From the NCBI GenBank assembly GCA_035582835.1, contig JAYKAV010001278.1, positions 124,001 to 188,000 of the forward strand: a stretch of 64,000 nt of DNA, given 5' to 3'. Source of the stretch: Phoebastria nigripes. Taxonomy: Eukaryota > Chordata > Aves > Procellariiformes > Diomedeidae. Of the stretch, positions 35,301-48,700 are shown in pieces. The translations under genes were made by a program, and so were the position numbers. The notes under the pieces are model-generated. The model saw only the letters and a program-made list of their open reading frames with translations. It did no database searches and had not been told where the DNA came from. The first letter of the stretch is position 1, and each line of letters begins with the position of its first letter.

Positions 35301-38300
35301 TACTGTATTTAGGTTTATGATCTAATAGCTTATTCAGCCTATTAGGGTAGATGCGTGTGAACTGGGATGGGATGGAGCTCATTTCTTACTATGCTTGTCT
35401 TTGTGCTGTTTTTCTCGGGCTTTATCCAGGTTATTTATTTAACACATTGTTCTTTTATATAAAACTTGTAAAGCTTAAAACATAGAAATATTTTCTGTAA
35501 GTAGGGGTAGGTAGGGAAATACAAAAAAACTTACCCAAACCTTTTAATAAAAAACTGAGTCTCTAATTAAGTTGGGATTGTCCCCCAATTAGTTTATATC
35601 TATGACACCCTGCAGTTAGTGCCAGTTGAGTGATCTATTATGACTAAATTTGTCAAACCAGAGGTGTTTTTTAAAAAAAAAAAAAAAAAAAAGGGCTTTT
35701 GATGCCAGAAGACTGTAACCACACAAGGACTATCTTTCAGTTCTCTTATGAAACAGATGTTTCATTGCTTCATATAGAGGAAACAGAGATCAGCTGATTA
35801 CCTCACAGGTTGGCCTGAAAGAGTGAGCGTGTTGCTCGCAGTCAATGACTGCGAGAAGTGTTTTAGAAATGCACAGTTTGACTTGGGAAAGGGGCAGTGG
35901 TGAATAACCAGCTTGGAGTGGTGCTTGGCAAGAAGGTTGTGATGACAGTGTATTTTTGAAGGCACCATGAAACAAAGAAGCATTCCAAAAAAGGAGATAT
36001 GCACAACAAATTCCAGGGCAGGAGAACAGCTGCAAAAATATTTTCTGACTTTGTTTGATCTCTGATTTTAAACTGAACTGCTTTGTTTCACAGTGCCTGC
36101 AAACAACTGGAGCACTTCTAATGCCACTATTCATACCTGTTTGTAGAAAAGTTGGAGCTATTTGCAGCCGTCTCGGTGTGTAGATGGATCTGCATTTAAC
36201 TTTGTTAACCAAGGAGGCGAGGTATTTAAAATGATTGGTTCAGATTTTACAGTTTTGACCTCTGCAGGCTGCACAGGCACTGTCGGTGGGCAGCACCATT
36301 CTGCAGGGAGGGTGCAGAAAGGCTTACCAAGGCTGGGTGTCATTCTGCTTGGTGCATAAGGTAGCGTGGAGGCCACAAGATTAGGAGTGGTGCTGTTTGG
36401 TGTCCATCCATATCTGTCACTGGGATAACTTGCAGATATCTGTCTGCCTAGACTGCAGGTCCTGTCACGTCACTGGATAAGCACCCATCACACATCGGGG
36501 AGCAGACACCCCTGCTTTGGTGCTGTTGTCCTGCAGCCAGACCAGGCATGCCCACAGCAGGAGGCATGCTGCTTGTGATGCAGATGTCTGCAGCTTCTGC
36601 TCAGGTGACTGGGGTGGGCCATGGCAGCCCGCAAGTGCCATCATAAAAGCTGGGCGGTCTGTCCCAGCTAACATGTACACAAACTTTGCAGCTTTTTGCA
36701 TAGGATGCTTCTTTGGAAAACATTCTCTATGTCTGTATTCACTGGAAACTGTTTTGGGACTTTGTTGAATGATACATTCAACACTGTATAAGGAGAACTG
36801 TGCCGAAAATTTAAGGCAGCCCTGTTACAGCAAAGTCAGTTTTGTAAACTTGCAGAAGAAATTGCTTTCAACCACAACTTAGCAATAGTCTGTTGAAGCG
36901 TGTGGGGCCAATTTAGGATTTGCATTCCCCTCTCTTTCAAACAGTTAGCTCAGCTAAAAGTGGGTTATACTACAAGTGTTTAACCAAGAGAAAAAAGTAA
37001 TGTCTCTTCTGCTAACCAGTGTTATGGATTAACGAAGAACAGAAGTGAAATTGCACATGAAGCTCCTGCCTGGCAGTGAGAGCTTTTCAAACTACAGTTC
37101 AAAACTTCTCCCTAGAAAAGCAATGATCAAGATTGCCTGGATTTGAGCCTGCGGTGCCTGTGTTGTGCACAGTAACAGCTGCCGGTTCCTGGCTGGGAAC
37201 AGGACTGGCAGGGGGATGGGGACAGTGCGGGGCTTCCAGCAGCTGAGAGTAGGTCATTTTAGTATTTGCACTGGTAAATAGGAAGGACAAAAGGAAAGAG
37301 TTGGACCTTGCCAGTAAAAGGGCATATAAATAAAGGATGGAGAATTTTTCTTCTGTCCAGGAAATAGAGACTAATTATTCACAAACCTGTTTACTACAAT
37401 AAATAAATAAAAGCCTTAGAGCACAGAGTTTTGCACTCATTTGAATATGGTAATTATCTTTAGGCCATTCAGATAGAGATTGATATCCCCACAAGCAAAG
37501 AATATATTCATTCCCTTAAATGGAGAGAGCCAAACAGCCCCTTACACTGCTGACAAGATAGAGTTTGCAGAAGGAATTAAGCACCCAAGGCACACTGACT
37601 TTCTATGGCTGCCTTGAAATTCCTGGACTAATGATGCACTACCATGGCAAGGTATATAATAGGAGGAAAGGGCCTGTGACCATTTTGGCCAGCGTGAAGA
37701 TGAACTTCCCTTTGCAGCATCTGCACTGTTTGCACATTTGCCTTCCATAAGCCAAGAGCTTAGTCATGTAAACATGTTTCCGAAAACAAACAAGCCCAGA
37801 TGCTAGCTGAACCGGAGTTAAACGAAGGTCGTTCAGGTGGCACTGTCTAAACCAAGGCCCTAAGTCCCAGTATGTTCTGGTACCTGACTATAGAAGCAGC
37901 AAACTCAACACTGTTTTCTCCCATATTATATGCAATGTGTTCTTCCCCCTTTGTTTCTTTGGTCCTTTCTTAGTAGAAATTGCAGTGTGCAGTATCAGAT
38001 TTGAAGGCAATATTCTGAAACCTTGCGTTGCAGACCAAATGTCACAAAAGAGACACAAAATGTACACCTGTTGCAGATGGTGGGAAATTTGGTCAGTTAA
38101 ATGGAAATAAAAAAGTTTGTGTATTACATCTGAGGGAGAAACAGAGCTGTCCAAAATGCTGACTAGCATTAAGGACAGGTATGACTTCGGTGCCCCTGTC
38201 TCCCCTCAGCAGAAACAGTGTGAGCAATACAATCGGTTCTTTCAGCCTCGCCTACGCACACATCCTTCTTCATGATCAGCTGCCTGAAATCAGTTCTCTT

Positions 38301-39839
38301 CCAGAAAACAGAAGAGTAAATGAGGTGAAATTACCATCAGATAGTCTGCGCTTAGTAGTTAATTAACAGAGTTCTCTACTCTCTTTTTTTTTTTTCTTTC
38401 CTGCTATGACTTTCATGCTCCTCCTTATTCGTTTCTTCTTTCCTTCTCTTTTCAGGATCAGTGTTCTTAATGTTTAAAAACTTCAACAGTGGAGGGAAAA
38501 AAAACTATGTGTAAAATCTCCTCTAAGTCATTCTTCTCTGCAGAAAAGCAGTGCTCTGTGTCATCTACAAATGAAACTTTCTTTCCAGTTACACCTCTCC
38601 CCGCCTCAGCACTGTCTTCCACCCTGACTACTTGCTCCTTTTAGTCACATTATGATAAACAGACTTCTCTCTGTGGGGCTCGGTGGTTAGTAATAACTCA
38701 GCCCCATGAGGCAGAAATATAACTTTATAGTCTATGTGATCAGTCAGAAGTGGTGATATGTAGGACTGTACTGTAAGTAGTTGCAGGAAATGAAGCTTAC
38801 GGACCTATTTATTAAAACCTATTGTAGAAACAGACAAACTGTAGCAATTAATNAAAAAAGTCACAGAAATCTGACTGTATACAACTTGCAAATTATTTTT
38901 AAACACAAAATTGCACCAGTAAACTGTTTTCAATTAATGATTTACCAGTTCCATTTAAAATTGAGCAGGAGATCCCAGCTGAGTGTAGAAACTGTAGTAG
39001 ATGGGAAAATATTGCACATCGGCTTTGGGTTCTTCTGAATTTCAAACCAAAAATAAGTGTAGATAATGGTTTTGTTTATAATACTAGCACCTTGCTGGGA
39101 ACTTGAAAATTTGCCTTTTTACCTCTCTTACAACATCAGAATTGCAATCACTTTCCCAGACTTGACTGGGAAGAAAAAATGCTCCTGACTGATGGAAAAA
39201 GAGGTTCTCTCAAACAGGGAGCAATCACAAACATTAACTCATATTAAACATATTACTAATACATGTAAAGAGACCACAGGAGCTGAAGTGTTCTGCATGC
39301 TGTGCCAATTCAAAACCAGCAAGAAGATATGCATCCTTTAGATGCATAGAAAGATAGAAGAAAATATCCTAGAAAGTTTGTTATCCCAGGATAATCAGCA
39401 TTAAGACCAAAGCACTTCCACACAGTACGTTATGTCATAACATCATGTAGCAATCTCTCCCACCTTTCTTTAGTGCAGTGGATATCTTGTTCTAGATAGG
39501 ACTTTTCACTTTTAAATATATTGTAAACATACATACTTCAATACATACTTACTTGAAGACAAGCTCAAAATGTGCACACCTTGTACTCAGGGAGGCTTGT
39601 GGTAATCCTTGATTCCTGAGTGCCCTTATTGCTGAAGTTAAGACTCTCCCATTAAAAAGGTTGCTACCTTTCGGGACAAGTGCTAGTGCACTTGTTAGTG
39701 ATGCTAATAGGGGAACTGTGGGTACCCTTAGGTAATACAGCCCCGTTCATGAAACAACTTGACGATGAGGATTTTATGGACAACATAATCAAAGATGTTT
39801 AGAATATCCCATGAACTCAGTGAAAGTGTCTGTAGAATC
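32351..39839 (-). other. Large ZCCHC24 intron, middle
   Basis: Non-coding. It holds a 20-nt poly(A) run (35673-35692), a GC-richer patch near 36270-36650 and a pyrimidine-rich stretch at about 38376-38460. One N at 38853. No gene, RNA or recognisable repeat body seen beyond these. Confidence 0.6.
35673..35692. repeat. Poly(A) run, 20 nt
   Basis: Uninterrupted A run. It might be a retroposon tail, but the upstream DNA is not a family I recognise and no target duplication was found. Confidence 0.85.
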
Positions 39840-40720
39840 TCAGCATGTGATCCAGCCTGTACTTCTGTTTTGTGGAAAGCTGTAGAAGACAAGCTGACTC
39901 TTGAATTGCACGTGTTGCACTATTCTTGAATACCCTTAGCTTCCTAAGAGGTGTGGGCATCATATTCAGGTACACAGTATTGCACTCGAGCAGAGAGGTG
40001 AGGAAGATGCGAGTAAAGCAGGCTAGATCATTTCCTGCAAAGAGGGGCTAAACTGCAGTATTTGGAGAGGGGAAGAAAAACGTTGCTTAATAATTATGAC
40101 AAGTTAGTCTCAGGGAGTAATACTATAATAGTCCTAAAAGAGTGACTAAATTTGACTGATCTTGAGATTGCACTAGTCCTAAAACATTTCCAAAAGCTCT
40201 CTCCTCTGGCTGCCAGTGTCAGCTCTTGTTCTTGTTCAGCTTCAAGCAGCTGTTTTTCATCCATGAATTCAATTCACCTCACTGAACATAGGCTCACTAT
40301 GTAGAATTAATATGGTTGCAGGCAGTGAAAACTAGCTAGTGCTATCTGTGTCACATATATACATATTGCTGGCATTTAAATGCAACCATCCTACCTAGTA
40401 AATGCAACCACGCAGATACTGGAAGAGACCAGAGGGAAAGCCGATTCTTGTGAGATGCCACAAAACTGAGCCAAGGAAGGGGGACAACTATTGGAAGTGC
40501 TGTTCCTGTTGAAAAAGACTGAAGCCATCTTAACACATCACTCTGGTTGCCTGCCACCTCTTCTTGGTGCAACAGCTGTATCTCATGGCCAGTAGTGTCA
40601 AATGCTAAAGAGGTGCAGGATGAAGAGAATGGATGTGTTCTCTCTTCATTGCCAGAACGAGGTCATCCATCAGTGCCATTATAGTGGTTTCATTTGTGTC
40701 CTGGCTTGCATCCAAGCTGT
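39840..40720 (-). mobile_element. L2/CR1-clade LINE remnant (reverse-transcriptase parts)
   Basis: Read on the minus strand, 40565-40605 encodes AFDTTGHEIQLLHQ, matching the L2 reverse-transcriptase motif AFDTxDHxxLL. Further along, 39920-40000 encodes LLECNTVYLNMMPTPLRKLR, then FKNSA, matching LDYCNALYLGLP...LRKLQ..QNAA near the end of the L2 ORF2. Between the two the sequence is hard to align and frames shift, as expected of an old dead copy. Family assignment is from motif recognition. Confidence 0.68.
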
Positions 40721-43700
40721 GCTGGGACTGCTTCAGTTAGCTAAGGCAGACTCCCTTAACTCTTGTAAGACATATTTCCTGCCACAGGCAGAGCATTCCT
40801 TCAAAGAACTGTATTTTTATCTATACTTTTGTGAATATCTGTCAGCCAGACAAGAAGCTGTCCAAGATGTTCACATAGGGAAGTAGTAGATTGATTTGAA
40901 CTTATGCCATACAATTAACCAACCCTTTCATAAATATTAAAAGATTAAGCATGCACTGTGCTGTTTAAGTTGCTACTGCATTGTCTTAACCCTCCCCTTC
41001 CCCCTACCTGCTTCCATCCTTTCAGTATCACACTAATCAATTCTGCAGACATTTGGGATCAAAAAACACTGGCAGAAAAGGGGAAAAAGCTTCCCTAGTA
41101 TTACTGCTGAGCTATAGGCTGGATCTGGGATTTTTTAAAAAATATATTTATGCTATTGGCCAGAAAATGGCTTAATGCCTAGATCCTGCAGTAGGAGTTC
41201 CTTCAGCAAACCCATTTAATGATTCATCTTCATCTCTCTTAAAAGAAATATAACTATAAAACTGTACACAAAATACACACTGCACTTCACTGAAAGGGGA
41301 GGAACAAGATTCCACCAGTTCCAGGCATCCATCTCATTAGTCTTAGGCTCAGCAGCATATCTTTAACAAGCTTGCAGGTAACATTTTAAAGCATTCCCTG
41401 CTTATTCAGCCTACCTAAGTAGTCTTCTGGTTTGTTTGCCTTTTAAGTTTAAACTTGCCAACTTNCGTGATTATGGTTGGTGCCTGCAGCTCACAGCAGA
41501 TATGCGTAGATTATTATTTTGTTTCATTTTGTTTGTATTAGTTGGGTTGTGTTTTAATGTGAGGTCAATCCAGTGAAAAAGTTTTATGTATAAATCCAAA
41601 GAGGGTGAAAGAAAGAAAAAAATCTCCACTACTCGCTGGAAGTGGAAATAAGTTGGCAGGGTCCTAAGTTTCTATGAATTTCTGTAATCTTAATAGAAAT
41701 AAGGTGGTATAGTTCAATATAGCACCCTGGAAATGAATAAAGTGTGCTCAGTGCTTAGTCAAGATGTCAGGGCTTGAACAGCTAATGCCTAGAAAGACCC
41801 TCCTGTAATCAGAGGCAAGGCCAGCCTCGCCAATCAACCTGTGGAGATAAGTTGGGCCAATTCAGTGCGATAGCCCTTTCACATTGGGATACAGATTTGA
41901 TCAAAATAGCTAGCACTGTGAATCTAGTTGCCCTGAACAAGTCTCCTGACCATACTAGTGCCAACTCCCTGACCTTTACAACCTGATACAACTGACTGTC
42001 TTTGCTCAGCAGATAAGCAGTCGCCTGTTTGAGGTCAAAGCTGATGAAGTTGAGTGACAAAACGCATGTAACACCACATCTCTGGGTGCACTGCTAGCTG
42101 CAAGGATCCATCTGCATGGCATGTCCCTGTTTTATTCCTGTCTTCTAGCTTTAGCATTACATACGTACCTATCTTTCTCCCAGAAATAAAATTGTGAATC
42201 TGGGAGCATGTATGATTATTTATACATGAAAAGTCAGTTGCTTTTCTTCAGTGTGTACTAGGAATGTTCAGCAGCTTTAAAGGTGACTTAAAGATGAAGC
42301 CCCAAATCTCTCGCACAATTCCATTCCGTTCAGCATCCCCACTCTTTGGAGGAAGTTAATGAAAGTAAATCACATAGAATAAGATGATGCATCTAAATGT
42401 AGTATAGAAGTCTTGGCTTGTGTGTGGTCAGTAACACCGGACTGTTTCACACAGTTCAAAGATTGTCTTTTGAAACAGAAGCCTGGAAAGAACAAGGACC
42501 AGTCAGTCCCTCATTCCCGACCACCAGCTTCAGTCCTGGAGCTAGCATGGTTAATCCAGAGCAAAGTTTATTTAACAGCACTGAAAGGGGCAGCCGCCCT
42601 CAACAGTCTTTAGTTTGGAGATGACTTTAGCTCTTTGCAATTGCCAATATAGCACCTGCACTAGGAACAAATTTTAAAAAGTAGGTCAGAACTGCACATG
42701 CAATTATTGATTGCACAAAACAGGCAGGCTATAAAAGTGTCCTGGTGTATCTGCTTTAAGTGCTGGCACGCAATGTCAGGAAACCCAGAAAACACAGGAC
42801 CACCTGTAGAGTCCTCACTGTGGTATGATCCTGTTAAGTTAATACTCTCGAGCCTCTCTGCTGACTAATACAGGCAAACACTACAGCCAGCCAGGATTTT
42901 AATAAGCAGGACACTTTTACCTAGGGCACATGCCAACCCTAAGCTTGCTATGGAAAGCAAGCGCAAAAGTAAGCAAGAGGTTAAAAAAGAAAACGTCTGG
43001 CTTTTTCAACAGCTGGGTTCCATTGTGAAAGGGTCATGTGGTGCCAAGGAAAACAGAAAATAGGAAGGCACACAGATTTGTTAGTTTGAAGTAATTGACC
43101 ACATGGTGTCCAACGGTTTGTGTTCTCATGTTCTCCAGAGCGAGGTCCCACGGGAGCTGAGGCAGGGGTTCCAGTTCCTAGCACTCTATTGTTTACCCTG
43201 ATGGTTTCCAGATGCTGGAGACAAGGACAGTGAAATCTTTGGGACACTGCCAAAGAATGAAAAAGACTAAAGAAAACACTGAGGGTATTTTTTAATTTTA
43301 TTTTTAAAGACACAGTACTTCTTTTCACTAAGATCATCTTCATTTACAGTTCCCCTGCTCTCTCAAATACACATGCGCACACAGCTTCTCTCTCTTTCTG
43401 CCCTTTCCTCCCCTCACTGTTTCTCTGTCTCTTTGTATTTAAACAGCTCTGTAATGCAACCAACCAAGGGAAAGCAATGTAGGGTTTTTTCCTCCCCCTC
43501 CCTTGGCATCCATAGCTCATTTAGCTGTAACACAGTGGATGTGCAAAAATGGTCAGAAAACCCCAGGAAGAGCTTCATAGCAGGCAGATCACCAAGAGAG
43601 TGTCAGCAGTGATGGGAAAGCCTCAGAAGGCTGTGAGTTCAAGTTTGCTTTGGCATGGCTGGAAGAAGTTTGCAGAATTCTACAAAGCGTTTCCAAACAT

Positions 43701-45540
43701 CTGAACCACGGAAATCAGGGAAGGGGAGTAAGAACAGGAGAGCAGTAGGCACTTTCACCGGCAAAGCCAGAAAACAGAGAAGAGCAAGGGAATGTAAAAT
43801 AATGAAGGAAAAAAAAAAAAACCAAAAACAAAACCCAAAAAAACCCTCCTGGTAATTAATTCTCAACTTCCAGAAAGATGAGGTCTAAGAGCAGTGTTTG
43901 GAGACCTGTATTCTAGTCAAGTTTGGCTGCCAATGGTCTGAGTCAAAGCAAGTTTCTACATTGCACCTACATGTATGTATGTACTTGGGGTTGGGCAGAG
44001 ACTGTGGAAATCCACGAAAGAGTTCCTGTTGTTGCCTTCAAAAGGTGGTGGATGAGATAGCTGTCCTGTTCACACATTAGAAATATCAGGTTGTGCCTTT
44101 CCTTTTGTTTTAATGAAGGGTATCTGCTATAGTCATGTCTTTGCTGCAGTCTTCACATCTCCTGAGAGGGGTGGTAAGTACATGGGAATGGGTGTTTAGC
44201 AGAAAAAAACTCCCCTAAAGTAGTCTTTGTAGAGAGCTTAATTTGCTAAAATAAAACTTCAGCAAAAAACGCCATTCAAAAAGAAATAAAGTTTTGAAAC
44301 AATCTACAAGCTTGATTCTAGATTTACTAGTAAGTGTAAAAATCCACTCATATCATTGTTCAAACCCCATCTATACTCAAAACCTTAGGCAAACTGCTGG
44401 CCAGATTTCAGACTACTACCATCCTCTGATTATTCAGTCTCTTACAAACCCCAAAGATGCTGAAACCTGATGTTCTGGGCCTAAGGTACGATAAAAGGGC
44501 ACAAGCGCCTTTCCTTTTTCTCCTTCCTGCCTCCTGGACAGGCTGAAAGGGCCCTTACATCTCATCCCTTTGTGGTTTGGTAGTCCTTGCATGTAGGGCT
44601 GATAAAAATGCATCGTTCAGAGAGGAGTACTGGTTTGTTTCTAGTGTACGTTTCACAGATTTTTAATGTTAAATGTACTCCTTTCTTTTTCTTACTGTAT
44701 GTGTTGACATTAACACAGAGGAGCTGAATTCTGGCAGCACTGAAATCAAAAAGGGTTTAAGAAAGCGACTTCTCAGCAGATGCTGTAAAACAGGACTTTC
44801 AATGTGAGCTGAAACTTTAGAAACCGAGAGCGAGGTATGTTTGTACATTCACCTGTACATGCCTAGTCATTCTGTGTGTCAGACAAGTAAAGGACCACGC
44901 TGACACACATCTCAATGCGCACACTTAGTAAATCCATTCAGAAATGAATTGAGAGGTACATGATGAATAAGTTTACATATCGGTTTGATGACGTGATAAA
45001 AACATTAACTGTCTTATTTTGTCAAAGAATTGTGCTACTTTCCAACTCTAAAACCAGATCAGACCATGCTGAATGCTAGAACAATGCAACCTTTTTATCG
45101 CCCCCGACGCGATGAAGTACAGTCTCAACCTTCATTTTTCCCCTTTTTTAAAAAACAATAAGATCTAAACTGTATTTGAAAATAAAAGGTTCCCTGTGAT
45201 TTTCTAATTAACCTCTTATGTATTAGTTGGGAACAAGGAAATAAATGAGCTGCAAGCCTATTTCCCTCTCCATAAACTGTAAAGAATTTCTAAGGTTGTT
45301 ATTATCTAGTATTTGAATCACATCTTGAATGGTGCCTGTTATCAGCAACCAGTCAGGTGGTTCCGTGTCAAGATTTTGTTTTACTATATAGCATGCCTAA
45401 TACCTTAATTTTTTGTTAATGTAGATCTAATGCTAGCTATGGTAACTGTATCACCTTCTCTGAAGTTGGACCTTTTTTATTTTTATTGTAACTAAAAGCA
45501 GTTATTTCCTTCATTAAATAGCTTCATTTTGTACATGCAT
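40721..45540 (-). other. Large ZCCHC24 intron around and after the L2 pieces
   Basis: Non-coding. It includes the second L2 fragment, an A/C low-complexity tract at 43808-43847 and a possible weak MIR near 43885-44000 (CTGTATTCTAGTCAAG, TGGTCTGAGTCAAAGCAAG). One N at 41465. No exon recognised. Confidence 0.55.
41810..42060 (-). mobile_element. Second L2-like LINE fragment
   Basis: A minus-strand frame reads SKDSQLYQVVKVRELALVW, then SGDL, and later AIALNWPNLSPQ, which fits the L2 segment xVVKVRNLGVxxDxxL ... IARLRPxLS lying between the YADD and DYCNAL motifs. On a single minus-strand element this piece should lie between 39975 and 40565, not above them, so it is a separate copy or has been rearranged. 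Confidence 0.58.
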
Positions 45541-45544
45541 ATAC

Positions 45545-45745
45545 ATGTCAGAATTGCTATACTGGGCCAGACAAAGGTGCTAGTCCAGTCCCTGGCAGGG
45601 CCAGCAGTGGATGTCAGAGGAGAGTACAAAACCAAGCCAAGCATAAAACATGCTCTCCCAACCTCCACTGATTTGTAATTCAGGAATGCCCTGAGCCAGA
45701 GGTGGTATCTTTTTCCAAACTCCATTCTGACCTTGCTTCTCAGAA
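45545..45745. repeat. Old sauropsid interspersed repeat, probably CR1-type LINE tail
   Basis: ATTGCTATACTGGGCCAGAC, then AAAGGTGCTAGTCCAGTCCC, CCAGCAGTGGATGTCAGAGG, AGAGTACAAAACC, GCATAAAACATGCTCTCCCA and TCAGGAATGCCCTGAGCCAG match, in order, a repeat I remember from turtle, crocodile and bird DNA. I believe it is the non-coding end of an old CR1-type LINE, but the name needs a library search. Confidence 0.6.
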
Positions 45746-48700
45746 ATACAATCTGAGAGTACTGTATCTGATAGAGCACAGCTGACAAAAGAACGAATGA
45801 ATAACGGTGTCGTGAATGTGCTAACCAAGTGGCAGCGTTAGGTCATAATTCACTTCCACTGAAAAAATTGCAAGTGACTAAATGCTCCGTATTTCTTATT
45901 TCGGGTGGAGATAATGAACAATGTGACTGTCAAATGCTATGTGAGAATCCTTATGTTCCCTGCACTTTGCCTTCTAACTTGAAAGATGAAGATAGAATCA
46001 AAATGACTTACAGTCAGCATAGAAAAGATATTTTTGTTTTCAGACTTGTACTTTTTGGAGGCTCAAATGGTATCAAGGAGATTAGCAAGAATGTTTTTAT
46101 AAAAGGCTCCGTTTTCTCTGTTGAGGTGTCTTGGTTTAAACATGCTGCTAGTGTTGGTGACTTATCAAGACATGCTTTTCAATCCAGTTCCTGAAAGACA
46201 AACTCCTGCAGACAAAGGCCACTACCAGAGCTCGCTCTCTTCCTGTGCACTGATCTTACAATGGCAGAGAGAGGACTGTAGGCAAGGCTGGGCAGCTTGC
46301 ACTGGCTCCCCCTGGACCTCGGCTCAGCCGTGGGGAAGAAGTACAACTATGGTTCCACCACAGAGATCGTACAGTCTCTGCAGACAAGCAAAAGAGCTTT
46401 CCCTAGGGGCTGTCAAATGAAAACTTAAAACTTAAACCTCAACCAATTTTTGATCTTGTTACTATGATGTAAACAGAATAAAATATAGGGAAAATGCTTT
46501 GAAATGGAAAACATAACTCTTGCTTAAATTAATGCACAAAATTTGTTTGTTTATTCCCTTATTCTTACTTTTCTTTTAAGACTTTGTTTGCTGTAAAAGC
46601 ATAAAGACAGACTTACAGTCCTGTAGAGACTGCATCAGTTTCTGAGCGTACCTTGCCTCCTCAATGTTTTCTGTCCTAGCGGACTTGAAATGAATAGGTG
46701 CATAACTGAAATTAGTTCATAGTATATGTGGAAAGAATAAAGTGTATTGGATGACAGAGGATAAAGTGGACAGAGCGTAAAAGGGCATTTAATATATGAT
46801 GATTTTTCCTATTTATTTCATAACACTAGATTTGGTGAAGATGGTTGAGGACTGATTCTTAGCTAGTCTAAACAGATATAAATGGGTAAATGTGGCTTGA
46901 TGGCTTTATAGTGGCTGTGAATCTAACTCCTAGCATTTCCCTCTTAAACTCTATTATACAGATGAACTGTATGGAAGGATATTTACTGTGATCCCCTAAA
47001 CACAGGTACTGCAATTTTGACTGGCTTTTAGGTACTCCCTGGCAGGGGGGTACATTACCAATTCCCTTGTACTTTATGCTTTTTCAGGCACCTGAATGAG
47101 AGTTTCAAAAGCTTGACAGAAATTAGTACACTCGGGGCTGCAGGTCTTTGCCAAAGCAGTATGAATATCTAACCCGCTGTGTTAAAGCTTAGCGGCAAGA
47201 TGGAAACCTTTCAATTCCATTGCACTTTCAACCGCTGCCAACCTGGCACTCCAGCATGCAAGTTTTGAATCAAGCCTGGTGTATTTTTTTCCAAGCAGAT
47301 TTTTTCCTTACTGTAAAAACTGACTGCTCTATTTCAGAATAACATTTTATTTATGGTATGTAAAAGGTGGCTTGAAGGAGCTCTAGGACAAGCCTCTGGT
47401 GGCTTAAAAAGAAGAAATAATTTCTTACTAAGTATGTTTTTCCTCCTCATCTGTACACACATTTTTGTTATTGGAGAGATGAGCATGAATCCTGGGTATT
47501 TATTTGCCTTTTTCTTACATGTGCTACTGAAACAACTGAAATGTTTTAAATAATGAATGTAAGAAGGGACACCAACTGCTTCATAAGCAGCTAGTGCTTT
47601 GGAGAATCTCTGGATTTGGATGCTCAGTTTCAGACATCAGGAAGGAGTTTTGTTTTCACAAAGTACAGCTCATCAATCTGTTTTTCAGGTGCTCAACACA
47701 CTAAATTAGTATTTTATTTTTTTGTATCTTTACTTCTATGATTTTTCAGAAAATTAGAAGGAATACAGTACAGAGCAATTTCAGTACCTAGTGCCAAAAG
47801 TGAAGGTACTATTTCGTTTTGTAACTTTTTTCTTACAATTCAAACATTTAAGAGTTTGAACTCTTAATCTAATGCTCTGCATCAGCATTGGAGATAGACC
47901 TCTGATCAAGACAAGAAATTTTAAATGGGATATATGGATATATGTATTTGTTAGAGAGACAAAAAAAGAGAGAGATACCTTCAACATTTGTCTGTGACTC
48001 CAGTGTGCTAATAATGTGCTTGCTGCAAGCAGCTGATTCTCTTCAAGTACATCTGACCTAGCAGATGTCTTAAAGTTAGGGAGCTATGACCTCAAGCACT
48101 GGCTTATGGAGAGGTTGGCTCCCAAAGAGACAGTCAGAGAGAGAAAATAAGAAAGGAAAATGGTTTTATTTGTTGCATCCGGTTAACCGGTAACAAAACA
48201 AACAGAAAAACGTACACAATTATATCCTGGATTTCAAGAGCTTCAATTCCAAACTTTGTTTGACCCGGTTACTCTGGGCTGGCTTTAGAAAATGAAACGC
48301 TGTCTTTCCTCCTAGGCTTGAAAACTGTTTCCTGCCTGGGATTTATAGCTAGTGGTGGACCTCAAAGGACTGCATAATGTTCAGTATCATAGGAAGTGAA
48401 GTAGATTTAGCTGCGAACACAAACCAAAAAGGGGATTATCAGCAGATTTCTGTAGCGCTTGTGTCTATCATGTGTAGCAGACTCCAAGGAGTTTTCTCCC
48501 CTCTTCTTTTGTCTAGTTTATACTCAGTAAATTGCATGTCTGGGGATTGTATGCTGTGGTCAAAATGTCATCAGTTAAAATGTGAGCAGTTTTAAACTGG
48601 TTACATTGCTCTAAAATGTTCTACATTAAGATACTATCTTGTTCCCATCCAAAACATAGACATTGGCTATTTCTGCTGCAACTGTTTAATGCCTTTTTTT

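Noticed and set aside
40195..40250. LLWLPVSAL-like plus-strand reading resembling the L2 LHWLPV motif
   Set aside because: Opposite strand to the two good L2 motifs either side and too short; probably chance.
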